The translations under genes and the position numbers were made by a program. Shown one piece after another: positions 47,046 to 57,402 of a DNA stretch of 64,000 nt; the first letter of the stretch is position 1, and every line of letters starts with the position of its first letter. The DNA comes from Larus michahellis. Its lineage: Eukaryota; Chordata; Aves; Charadriiformes; Laridae. The DNA lies in assembly GCF_964199755.1 (NCBI RefSeq), contig NC_133918.1:2108001-2172000 (forward strand), given 5' to 3'. The notes beneath the pieces were generated by a model. It saw only the letters and a list, made by a program, of their open reading frames with translations, made no database searches and was not told the origin of the DNA.

Positions 47046-47844
47046 TGACCCTTTTCGCCTCTGCTTGTTTCTTGCCTGTCCCAGCAGTTGGGTAGCAATA
47101 GGATATTTTGGTGCAGCCCAGCGCTCCCTCCTATTGCAGCCCCAGTCTCAGCAGCTTCTGCCCTTCATCTCCAGGCACCAGCAGGTTCTCGACGGGCTGA
47201 AACTGCCGAAATGCAGGGCAGGAGGCTGCCTGAGCCCCCACAGGCCACCAGCTGGAGCAGGCTGGGAGGGAAGAGGGGTGCTCACACCCACTTTACAGCT
47301 GGTTTCCAGTTTTGTGGGTGTAGGGCGGGACGTTTGCAGGTGTCGGGGTCCCTCTCCCAGCCTGTCCATTGCCGGCCGGACCTCTGCTGTCAGGACACAG
47401 CAGCTTTCCTGAAATAGTTACTCCACAGGGTACAGTTGCCAACTGCTCTTAACCAGCTGCGATAAAGCGAGTTTCACGTTATTGGCCGCGCTCTCATAAA
47501 TCGCTTTTTGCTTTTATTGAGAAGCAGAACCTGCAACGCCAGAATTAAAGCCTTCGTGGTCAGCAATGTTTCGGGGCTAACGGAGCGGAGCCTCCCGGGT
47601 CAGCAGCGCTGGGCTGCTGCCACGTTCACTTTCAGGGCTCTTAATTCTCAATGAGGATCCCCAAGAGGGGGAACTGGGAGGGCTGGTCCCAGTGCAGGCT
47701 GGAGTGCAGCCAGCCGGGGGGTTGCTGGGAGTCAGCCCAGGTCCCTGCAACGCGACCACACGGAGCAGGCAGCAATCAGGTTTTGCATCAGGGACATTAA
47801 ACGGGGGGTTTATTAACCCAGTCTGATTCCCATCCTGGCCGGGC

Positions 47845-47905
47845 CGCCTGCGTGACCTGGGCCACATCCTGCTCTAGCTCAGTGGCTCGGTTTCCCCCAT
47901 CTCTT
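47845..47905 (+). mobile_element. MIR-type SINE relic
   Basis: GCCTGCGTGACCTGGGCCAC, then CTCAGTGGCTCGGTTTCCCC and CATCTC, follow the sense MIR order (GTGTGACCTTGGGCAAGTCAC ... CTCAGTTTCCCCATCTG). Confidence 0.68.
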
Positions 47906-48189
47906 CAGTCGAGTTCGACTATAAGCCACAAGGGAGCTTTGCCCGGTGTGTCTGGGCATCACCCAGCACCCAGGATGAGCAAGAAGTGAGACGCGGGGCC
48001 CCAGAGTCCCTGCTCTCCTCCAGACGATGCTGCATGAAAGCACCGGTACCCAGAGGACCTCAGCGTTGGCGTGAAAAGGGGGTGCGGAGCTTTTCATAGT
48101 GCAAATCCCAAACTTCTCCAGGCATATACATGCCCCGCCGAATGGCTCATGGCATGGATATTAAAGGCTCTGTCTCCAGCACAGGAGAA

Positions 48190-48500
48190 TGTGGCAGCCA
48201 GGGCTGCTAGAAAGGGGGCTGAGATCAGTTATGCGACAGAAAATCCGCTCAACGGTAATTATAATGAGCGCTGGCACTATGGAGCGAGTCAGGGACTAAG
48301 GCTTCCGAAAATTTAAATTGATCTCCGGCTCCTGAGGGCATCATCTCTGCTCATCACTTAGGGCTGAGAGGGCAGATAGAGTTATCAGAGATTAATAAAC
48401 GAGCGGTTATCAGTTACTTGAGTTGTGATATCTGACCACGTGTGTGCTCCGAGCTGACAGGCAAATGTGAATTAAGCCACGCTCCCGTAAACCTCGCTCC
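48190..48500. promoter_or_regulatory. Candidate conserved non-coding element
   Basis: AT-richer island with ACGGTAATTATAATGAGCGC, GAAAATTTAAATTGATC, GAGATTAATAAACGAGCGG, GTTATCAGTTACTTGAG and GTGAATTAAGCCACG (NKX-like CACTTGAG/ACTTGAG, homeodomain TAATTA). No open frame of interest. It is one of the denser homeobox-site clusters in the window. Function inferred. Confidence 0.38.
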
Positions 48501-48640
48501 TTTTTCTTTTGATGCTTAAGCTACTACAGAGTAGCGGCTCTGCCGAACCGCCTCATCATCTTCCATGGAAGGCGCCGGGACAAATCCTCGATGGCAGCTC
48601 ACTGAAATGATGAGCCTGCTGTATTTAGCAATTAAACCTG

Positions 48641-48750
48641 GAGACTGGGAGCTAGGACTCCGGGGTTTTATTCCCTGCTTGGTGACCTTCCTGAGCTCCC
48701 GCGAACCCTTTTGTGCCCCTTACCTTGACTGCAAAATAGGAAGAAACCTG
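48641..48750 (+). mobile_element. MIR-type SINE relic, longest copy
   Basis: GAGACTGGGAGCTAGGACTC, CGGGGTTTTATTCCCTGC, TTGGTGACCTTCCTGAGC, then TGCCCCTTACCTTGACTGC and AAAATAGG reproduce the sense order of the MIR core and tail (CTGGGTTC-AATCCC, GTGACCTTGGGC, CTC-GTTTCC, CTGTAAAATGGG) over about 110 bp. Confidence 0.68.
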
Positions 48751-49194
48751 CTCTGCTTCACAGGTGGATTGCGGGGCTTCATTCATCCTTGTTCACAAGA
48801 CATCCCTGGTGCCCTTGGCAGGATTTCCCAAGGGAAGAAATATTATGATACGATCTTACAGCCTGCCGTGGTACGAGACTCGTTTCCTCCGGATGCGCCA
48901 GCGTGGGGATTATCAGCCTGGACAGAATCACAAATTAAAGGTTTGTTTAAAATGGTTGCGGTGGGGATTGCTGCGCGGCAGGCGCGGAGGCCAAGCTAGG
49001 AAAGAAACATCAATTCCCTACAGCCCAGCGAAGGGGCTCTGCGGTGAAACGGTGCCGCGCTGCCATATTTCTGCCGGCTGCCAGGTTACAGCTCAAGGCG
49101 TGTCTCCAGCCCGTGAAGTGAGAAGGACAATATCTCCCGCCGGAGCAACGCGCCGCGGAGATTTACAGGACGCCCTTTCTCTGCAAACTCCGTG

Positions 49195-49400
49195 AGGACG
49201 TTACGACGGGAGACATCACTGATGTGGCAAGATAAATAGTCGTTACCAGCCACTGATTATTCTGCCCGGGCCTGGTACGTTTTCTAAATGCCGTTTTTTT
49301 TCTGACTCAGAATTTTGTTCCAGCCTCCTGCAGATACAGACAGCAGAAAAGCTCGGGGCTAATTATCCACTTTTAATCCCACGTACAGCGGTTTAGGCAG
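49195..49400. promoter_or_regulatory. Candidate conserved non-coding element
   Basis: AT-richer island with AAGATAAATAGTCG, CCACTGATTATTCTG, CTGACTCAGAATTTTG (an AP-1/MARE-like TGACTCAG) and GGGCTAATTATCCAC. No coding signal. Inferred from composition. Confidence 0.27.
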
Positions 49401-49810
49401 CACTAACCACACTTGGCTGCAAGTAGGTGGAATCAGAAAAGTAACCGGTTCAAATCCCCCGAGCGCGAGGGGCTGGACGGGGCCCAGCTCTCCAAATCCT
49501 CTGTTCCCGGGCGGCCAAAGGGGCAGGTGCTGCCGCCCCACCGTGGCTTCCCCCAGCCCCGTCCCCAGCTGGGACTCTCTCCTGTGATCCCAAGATCCCT
49601 TTTTACCTCCACGGTGACACTTCTGAAAGGTCAGACGCTCCAGATGCTGCAGGGGCCAGTTTATTTGCAAGAAAACCAGCCAAACTGGGCTCATTCCTGC
49701 AAACTCCGTAACAAGAAAAATAAACAGACCTTCCCTTTGATCTCAGTGGATCTAGTATATCTCTCAAGGTCTCTCTGATAGTGCTGTCCCCCCTGTTCTT
49801 TGGCATTTCA

Positions 49811-50483
49811 GAGAATCACAGAATGGTTGGGGTTGGAAGGGACCCCAAAGATTATCCAGTGCCACCCCCTGCCCTGGGCAGGGACACCTCCCACCAGCCC
49901 AGGTTGCTCCAAGCCCCGGCCAACCTGGCCTTGAACCCCTCCAGGGATGGGGCAGCCACAGCTTCTCTGGGCAACCTGGGCCAGGGGCTCACCCCCCTCA
50001 CAGCAAACAATTTCTTCCTCACATCTCATCTCAATCTCCCCTCTTCCAGTTTAAAACTGTTCCCCCTCGTCCCGTGGCTCCCCTCCCTGCTCCAGAGTCC
50101 CTCCCCAGCTTTCCTGGAGCCCCTTTAGGGACTGGAAGGGGCTCTAAGGTCTCCGCGGAGCCTTCTCTTCTCCAGGCTGAACCCCCCCAGCTCTCTCAGC
50201 CTGTCCTCCCAGCAGAGGGGCTCCAGCCCTCCCAGCATCTCCGGGGCCTCCTCTGGCCCCGCTCCAACAGCTCCGTGTCCTTCTGCTGTCGGTGCCCCAG
50301 CGCTGGAGGCAGCACTGCAGGAGGGTCTCCCCCGAGCGGAGCAGAGGGGCAGAATCCCCCCCTCGCCCTGCTGCCCACGCTGCTGGGGATGCAGCCCAGG
50401 CTGCGGGGGGTTTCTGGGCTGCCAGCGCACGGTGCCAGGGTGTGTGGAGCTTCTCCCCCACCGACACCCCTGAGTCCTTCTCT
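49811..50483 (-). mobile_element. CR1 LINE fragment, near-twin of the 35-kb copy
   Basis: Tail GAGAATCACAGAATGGTTGG, UTR GGCAGGGACACCTCCCACC, then the ORF2 tail on the minus strand (GERFVASR-type region degraded; [20 protein letters not shown] clear). It reaches the CACCGACACCCCTGAGTCC block. Base by base it differs from 35.1-35.75 kb at few positions, so both are recent copies of one master. Confidence 0.96.
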
Positions 50484-52309
50484 TTCTCCACTACAACCCA
50501 TGGAAATCAGGATACCTCCCTTTTCTTTCCAAACAAGCCCAGCTTCCCCCTGGCCAGGCTGCTTCGATCACCGGTCACATCGGCGCTGCAGCCTGCCTTA
50601 GGCTCTGTGGGGCAGAGCAGAGACACCCCGAGGGGACACCAGTCTCTCGCTGTTGACAACCTCGGGTGCCGCAAACGTCACCTATTGCATGACGAGGGCT
50701 CTTCGCCGCGCTGGGCATGGAGCGGTGTTGGTCTCACGGACACCAGGCCCTAAGCAGCAGTGGGAGTTGGACGGGAGCAATGAACATTTCTCTATGTGAT
50801 TTTTATGCGATGGAGCACTTGGCCTTCCCGAGATCAATACCGAACCGCTGCCTTTGCCAAGAATTTTATAGTCAGTGTCCATGCCTGCTGGATGAGATAA
50901 ACCCCTCCATGTGCTCATTAGCTGCACAGCTCCTCGCCCAGCTAATTGGTGCTGGGAAGGTCAAGCTCTGGCTATGAGACAGTCTGCCGCAGTCCGGAGT
51001 CCCACTTTGGGAAGCAGGGATGCACAGGGGGCTGGAGACTGGGATGTTCTTCCGCTGACTCTGGTGGAGTTGGGGATGCGGTTTCCCATCTGGTTTCCCA
51101 AGTGAGGGGAACCGTGGGCATCTCCTTGCCCAGGCAGAGCCCGGCTCTCCCGCATTCTGCCCTGCTTGACCCCTCCTGGAACACCCCCCGCTGCCCCCCA
51201 GCAGCGTTCGTGCTCTCGCCACCCCGCTCCACGCCGCCGCCGCCTGGCTGGTCTGCGGGCTTCTCCGGTGCCTGGATGCTACAAGGATAACAGCTTCTCC
51301 GGTGGGTTAGATTTCACCTCCTCAGCTGGCAGGCTGTTTGTGACCAGGTAGCGACTGCCTCCGATTTAGCTGTTATCCTCATTTGTTCCGCGAATGGGTT
51401 TGTTTACTTGTTTCCATTACGGCAAACATCTGACAGCCAAGCTGTGCCGGTTATCCGCGCGTGGCACGGGGAAGGGCTCAGCACCCCCGCCGGGCAGAGC
51501 CGTGTGAGCCCCTGCGCGGCACATGGCAGCAGCTGCTCTCCGCTCAGCCGCGCTTGCTCCGGGAAACCGCTTTTCCCCCTGCCCTGGCTCAGCAGCAGGA
51601 TCTCCGTCCCCAGCCGCGCTCTGCAGAGGCACAGCTGCCCGCATCCAGGTCCTTGCTTTTCCCTTCAGATGCTCCCAGAGAGCCAACCGTGGCGACATTG
51701 ATCCACCCGTGAGGAGCAGAAATACGAGCTCTGTCTCCCTCCTCGGGGTTTACTTTAAACCCCAGGGGGATAATCTGTTGCTCGTCACGAAGAGCTGAGA
51801 GTCACATCTGAGTGATTTTCAAGCAGCGCCTCTTGCTTCGAATGTATTCAAGTATCTCTAGAGACGGGGTTTATGGTGTGCAGCTGGGAGGGTGTGTGGG
51901 GGCAGCCGGCGCACAGGGGATGTGACGTTATCTCTGGACATCGCTGCTCTACTGCCGGAACCCGGCTTAATGGAAAAGCAAAGGCGAAGCGGCTTCTGTG
52001 CTGTGAAAACAAGGAGGAAAATTCCTGGCTGAGCCCATTGCAGGGCAGCAGCTGGGAGGTGGCAATCAGAAAGCAGGAGCTTCAGGGCAGGGAAAAGCGC
52101 GGTGGGGTTAACGATACAGCCAGGCAGGGCAACGGAGAGCCAGGCTGCTGCGGAGCTGAACCTGCCTGGCAGGACAGGACGGGCAGCATCCCCCGGGGAA
52201 GAGGTGGGCTGGGACCCAGCACACACCGCACACCTCTGGGGAGAGTGCAGGTGTGTCTGCGAGTGGGCACAGGGATGGGCAGGAGAATTTGCCCCATGGA
52301 ATGATGTTC
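50484..52309. other. Intergenic, no gene seen
   Basis: No exon could be supported. GC-rich unique sequence with an AT-richer patch at about 50770-50860. Overlapping open frames on both strands in 50.9-51.8 kb look like composition artefacts. Confidence 0.5.
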
Positions 52310-52975
52310 ACAGAATCACAGTATGTCAGGGTTGGAAGGGACCTCTGGAGATCATCTCCTCCAAGCCCCGGCCACAGCAGGGTCACCCACAGCAGGTGGC
52401 ACAGGAACGCGTCCAGGCGGGGTTGGAATGTCTCCAGAGATGGAGACTCCCCCACCTCTCTGGGCAGCCTGTGCCAGGGCTCTGCCACCCTCACAGCAAA
52501 GAAGTTCCTCCTCGTCTTGAGATGGAACTTCCCATGGGCAAGTTTGTGCCCGTTACCCCTTGTCCTGTCCCCGGGCACCACTGAGAAGAGCCTGGCCCCA
52601 TCCTCCTGACATCCCCCCTTTCAGTATTTATAAGCGTTGATAAGGTCCCCTCTCAGCCGTCTTTTTTCCAGACTGAAAAGACCCAAATCCCTCAGCCTTT
52701 CCTCATCAGAGAGGTGTTCCAGTCCCCTCAGCATCTTGGCAGCCCTTTGCTGTCCCCTCTCCAGCAGTTCCCTGTCCTTCTGGAACCGGGGAGCCCAGAA
52801 CTGGACCCAGCACTCCAGCTGTGGCCTCCCCAGGGCAGAGCAGAGGGGGAGGATGACCTCCCTCCACCTGCTGCCCACACTCTTCTTGATGCCCCCCAGG
52901 ATGCCATTGGCCTTCTTGGCCACAAGGGCACATTGTTGGCTCATCGGGCACATTGTTGGCTCATGTTCACCGTTA
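52310..52975 (-). mobile_element. CR1 LINE fragment, 5'-truncated, with internal duplication
   Basis: Tail CACAGAATCACAGTATGTC, UTR GGTTGGAAGGGACCTCTGG, then CACAGCAGGTGGCACAGG and the ORF2 tail. Minus-strand blocks include [20 protein letters not shown] and the [11 protein letters not shown] block. The 5' end holds a 20-bp direct duplication (52926-52964). Confidence 0.96.
52926..52964 (+). repeat. 20-bp direct duplication inside CR1
   Basis: GGGCACATTGTTGGCTCAT occurs twice, at 52926-52944 and 52946-52964, separated by one base. Other CR1 copies carry it once, so this is a local slippage or repair duplication. Confidence 0.9.
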
Positions 52976-54762
52976 ATTTCCACCTGTGGCCATATAATTT
53001 CTCCCACAGCCTCCCTGGAGAAGCAGGCACGTCATTTCCTTGGCAAGGCAAGGAGGGCTGGGGGCGGCTGCATGGCTTTGCTTCCAGCCCCCATGATGAG
53101 GGGGTTGTTCCCAGGCTGCAAAAGCTGTGGGCTACCCCCGCTGCCCATGAAGGCGAGGGGCAGAGTGCGGCGATGCTGTGCCCAGGGCTCATCCGTGCAC
53201 ATCCAGCATCCTACACATCTCCCTGGCACTGGGAACCACCTTCAGCAAGCCCAGGAGGACCGGGGCCAGTGGTGGTACACCTCACGCAATCTCCTTCCTT
53301 TGCGTCTTCCCGTCGTTTGCTGTCACTTCTTCCCATGCCGATGGCACCTGCCAGGACAGGGACCATTGTGCCCAGACAGAGCAACAGAGTGTGGCCTGTT
53401 GTGGGAGATGCCCCAGTCATAAATCTGCCGAACCCCAGCTGGGGTGACGTATCAGGGGATCCCCCCCAGTGCATCTGCACTGGACCCCAGAGCTGTGGTT
53501 TCTGGTTCCCACTCAAGGAGATGCCAAATTTCCTCAGCTGGAGATTTTCACCTGATGCAGGTGCTGCCCCGGGTGCCGAAGGGCGACTGGAGAGCTGTGG
53601 CAGCAAGAGGGATGGGCAGGAAAGCCACATGGGGGTTCATAAAGGCGTTGTCCACTACTTTTGTCCACCTGCAGCTTGTCTGACCAGGGTTTGCTTGGTC
53701 TCGCTCCTGGATAATGTCCCTCACCCGTGGTTTAGTTATAGCTTTTAGGCCACACACCACGGGTACTTGGCTCAGCCTCCTCTCCAGGGCCAGCAGTGGG
53801 ACACGGTGATGACAAGCTCAGCAAGAGGCAGACCCGGTGGCTGTGCTGAATGACAATCTCCTTTAGCCGTTCTCCAACGCTGCACCTCTGGAGAGCAGCA
53901 GGACGCGGGGTGGTGAACCTGGAGATGATTTCCCACTGGAAACGGCAGTCCTGGGGATGACTGATGGCAGCTTGGGGCTTCCCGGGGTTCCTGCAGGGGG
54001 TGTTCAGCCTGGAGAAATGGCCGGAGAGACGCAGGCGATGCTGCTGCTGATGGCAGCACAACCTCGACGGTGCCTCCGCGGGAAGAGACCTCAGTTGTGA
54101 CCCTCAGGTCAGGACTTGTCTCAAACACAGCGGTTTTGGCTGCTTTGCCTTCTTGGGTTCTCCACACCACACGGGCTTCATTCCAACAGCACGGGGGAGA
54201 GCAGGGCCGGCGGTGTGCGGTCCCTCACCAGGGCTGCTTTCCCACCCGCCCCGAGGAGACGCAGCGAAGAGCCCTGCTGGCAGGGCTCATCCGAGCTGTA
54301 ACAAAGCTGCTCCCTCTGCTAAGGCTGGAGTCGGCCCAAACGAGACTGCCAGCTCAATTAGAGGAAACACACGGAAGGCATCTGCAGGGATAGCTCCAGT
54401 TTTCGGCACAGGGCAAAGCCAGGGAGCTATATTTTCATCTTGTTTGTGCTAATTATCCGTGTAGATGAAACAAGCTGTTAAAGTTGGAAACCAAACTAAT
54501 TTTCTTCCATACGCTGCCTTCGCGCCTCCCAGGATTTGACCTTACTGAGGAGCAGGGAGCTGCTTTGTTCATTTGTGGGTATTTTACTTCCTCCTGGCGC
54601 CTCTTCCCAAGAGCTTGTCTAGACACGGCAGAGTCACAAACCAAAGCCTATTGCTGCGCCCACCCTTGGGAAAACCAGCATTTGCAAGAAACAGTTTTCC
54701 CAGGCTTGGGGTTGTTTCTTACGCAGTGTGGAAACCCTTCCAGGCTCAGGCCAGAAACAGAC
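52976..54762. other. Intergenic; possible decayed coding relic
   Basis: No intact exon. Minus-strand frames at 53211-53760 and 53772-54170 have protein-like composition but are broken by stops and show no family I can name. GC falls toward 54.4-54.6 kb (ATTTTCATCTTGTTTGTGC, GTGCTAATTATCCG). Confidence 0.4.
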
Positions 54763-55087
54763 TTAAATACTGAAAGGGGGGGTGTCAGGAGGATGGGCCC
54801 AGGCTCTTCTCAGTGGTGCCCGGGGACAGGACAAGGGGTAACGGGTACAAACTTGACCATGGGAAGCTCCATCTCAACACGAGGAGGAACTTCTTTGCTG
54901 TGAGGGTGGCAGAGCCCTGGCACAGGCTGCCCAGAGAGGTGGTGGAGTCTCCGTCTCTGGAGACATTCCAACCCCGCCTGGACGCGTTCCTGTGCCACCT
55001 GCTGTGGGTGACCCTGCTGTGGCCGGGGCTTGGAGGAGATGATCTCCAGAGGTCCCTGCCAACCCCGACTTTCTGTGATTCTGTGAT
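54763..55087 (+). mobile_element. CR1 LINE fragment, sense
   Basis: TTAAATACTGAAAGGGGGGG, then GTCAGGAGGATGGGCCCAGG, ORF2 tail ([31 protein letters not shown]), GGAGATGATCTCCAGAGG, and terminal TTTCTGTGATTCTGTGATG. Same subfamily as the copy at the left edge, and antisense to the 52.3-kb copy. Confidence 0.95.
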
Positions 55088-56199
55088 GTGTTGGAAAACC
55101 TCTTCTCGTGCAAGGCCGGCGGGTGTTGCAGGTGCACGAACCCCGGGAAGCTGCGTGTCGTGCTGCCAGCGCCGACTCGGGATGGGGGGTCTTGCCAGGA
55201 CCGGCTTCACAACACCACATGGTTGCCCATGGACGGCGAAAACGAGGCAGATGTGCGTTACTCAGAGTCAGTTGCTGTTTTTCTTGTGTCCGACAAATCA
55301 ATAAACTGTGGCTGAGAACAAAATCGGTACTTGCCTCACCTCCTTTCATGTTCATACCCAGCAAGGAGCTTGAAACGCCCAAGGAAAGGGAGGCTGATTG
55401 CTCCAGCCTGGTTTGTGGAAGCGGCTGGGCCAGGGCAGAGCCATGGGGATCCCGGCCCAGCTTGGCCGCCAAGGTCATCCGGAGGGTGACGGGGCTGCGG
55501 ACCCCACCGGGGCACTCAGGTTCCTTTTTGGAAGCCAGGAGCAGAGACGAAGTGAGGGAATTCGGAGCAAACCCGTATCAGAGGAAGGAGGCGAACTCTG
55601 CGCGCCTGGTACCCAATGGTGGGAGTGCGAATGGAAACACGGTGAACCAGTTTTCTTGGTGAACGGACGAACCTACAAAGCAGCCTTGTTATTTACACCA
55701 GGGGCTTTGGCGCAAATCCAAGCGGCAGAGCTGTGGTTGCTACACTCAGACTAGATCCCCGCTGTGTCTGGTCCGGTACAAACACAGAGATAGCCTGAAC
55801 TTCACTGCAATCAGCATCCCACGTGGACAAACCTTTGTCCAGTTCACCAGTTATGAGACCATTTGAGCTCTGGTAACCGCTGGGTAATTGGACCTGCAAA
55901 GCAGGACCAGCCCGAGAGCTGAAGGAAGGAGAAGGGAGAACAAAGCACCGGCTCCTCATCATACAACCCAGCCTGCAGGCTGAAAAATTAAAGGCACCTG
56001 GTTTGCAGATCTGGGGCCTTTCTCTGAGTTATCTCCAACCCCCGCAACGCCTCCTGTTTCAATGGTCCTCAGCTGCCACTCTCCGCAGCTGCCGTCTCCT
56101 CCCTCTCTGCGGGAGCCCCTGTGCCAAACCGCTGCCCTTCGGCCCCTGCTCTCAACAGCACTTCAAGCCCTTGGCACGTCTTCACGTGGTGGCAGCCAG

Positions 56200-56560
56200 C
56201 AAGTAAATTTAGATGATCAGCAAACATGACAGTCGCAAATCTCTTCATCAGGAAGGCTGAATAATGCTCCCTCCGACGCCACGTTCTCATCTTCTACCTC
56301 AACCCCTTCTTCACATGGGCAACCGCATGGAAAGTGCTACTAGAGGCTTATAAACCAATATTGTTTTCCCCATCAAAAACTACGAGTCACGTCATTTTTA
56401 AAAGCTACAAGGTTCACCTTTGTATCCGCCTCAAGCTAATTGCTTTAAAAAAAAAATACGGAGCAGGATTCATTACGTTTCTTTAATTGCCCTCAGGGCT
56501 GGGCGTGCTGTGAGGGCGAATTTAATTTAGCTAGGAGGGGATTTTCACCGGGGGATAAAG
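56200..56560. promoter_or_regulatory. Candidate conserved non-coding element
   Basis: Long AT-rich island with GTAAATTTAGATGATCAGCA, GCTGAATAATGC, TATAAACCAATATTG, AAGCTAATTGCTTTAAAA, CTTTAATTGCCC and GAATTTAATTTAGCTAGG. The dense TAATTG cores and lack of coding potential make it one of the better candidates. Function inferred. Confidence 0.38.
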
Positions 56561-56926
56561 GAGGAGAGAGAGAAAGCGGTGTGTGCTGTCCTGTCCCTTA
56601 ACAAAACAATACCTGGGGAAAGCTCTTGAGCGTGTGGGGCCGGGCTGCGTGGGAAACGGACCCCGCTGCCCCAGCTCCCTGCTGCATCCCCAGTAGCGAG
56701 AACCTGCTTGTTCCAGGGGCTGGAAAATCCTTGGGATATCAGCGGGACAGGAGCGGACAGGGCAGAGTGTGAAACGCCTCTGCGCGCAGGGGCTCTGTGG
56801 ACGGACGTTGCCTTCAAGCAGGACTTACAAGGGAGCATCGTGTCCTTCTGCCCCGGAAAGGCTTCACCCGCACAGCTCCTCGGCCGGGCAGGGAGAGCTC
56901 CACCTGGCCGACTGCAGAGACATTCA

Positions 56927-56981
56927 ACATTTCAGGGAAACTGAGGCACAGAAGGTTACCTCAGTCACCCAAAGCTGCCCA
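56927..56981 (-). mobile_element. MIR-type SINE relic
   Basis: CATTTCAGGGAAACTGAGGC, ACAGAAGGTTACCTCAGTCA and CCCAAAG follow the antisense MIR order (CATTTTACAGATGAGGAAACTGAGGCACAGAGAGGTTAAGTGACTTGCCCAAG). Confidence 0.72.
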
Positions 56982-57275
56982 ACAGGAAGAACGTTCTGCA
57001 TCGCCACTAACTGCACCAGGAGGTTTCCTCCCTTGGGGGCCGATTTCCTAACCGACCCTGGGTTTGCTCGGAAGGAATGCCCGTCCTTGGAGCTGCACTT
57101 GTGGGCTCTGGTTCACCTCCGAACCGCCCACGCACACGGCAGAGCTGCCGTCCTTGCCACGGGGCAGCTGCCCCAGTGGACGCTCATTTGTAGGAGCAAG
57201 AAAACGGCTGTTCCTCGGCGGCGCTTATCAGAGTGTGTCCACGCTGGGCTCGTGGCCTGCAAGAACAGTGGAGGT

Positions 57276-57402
57276 TTTCACAGACTGTTTTGGGTGGGAA
57301 GAGACCTTAAAGCCCACCCAGTGCCACCCCCTGCCCTGGGCAGGGACACCTCCCACCAGCCCAGGTTGCTCCAAGCCCCGGCCAACCTGGCCGTGAAGCC
57401 CT
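57276..57402 (-). mobile_element. CR1 LINE fragment, very short
   Basis: Only the last 125 bp of the 3' UTR: CACAGACTGTTTTGGGTGGG, GACCTTAAAGCCCACCCAGT, CAGGTTGCTCCAAGCCCC, and a stop at GGCCGTGAAGCCC. Severe 5' truncation is typical of CR1 insertions. Confidence 0.95.

Larger units (their letters stand above)
47046..49810. other. Intergenic, two MIR relics and AT-rich islands
   Basis: No exon could be supported. Contents listed separately: MIR relics at 47845 and 48641, AT-rich islands at 48190-48500 and 49195-49400. The 144-codon frame at 48565-48999 overlaps the MIR relic and is not called. Confidence 0.5.
55088..57275. other. Intergenic, no gene seen
   Basis: No exon could be supported. 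A plus-strand AATAAACTGTGGCTGAG (from 55300) resembles a real poly(A) site but has no assignable frame upstream. It contains a MIR relic (56927) and an AT-rich island (56200-56560). Confidence 0.45.

Noticed and set aside
49440..49475. tRNA B-box-like GGTTCAAATCC
   Set aside because: No matching T-stem, A box or cloverleaf around it.
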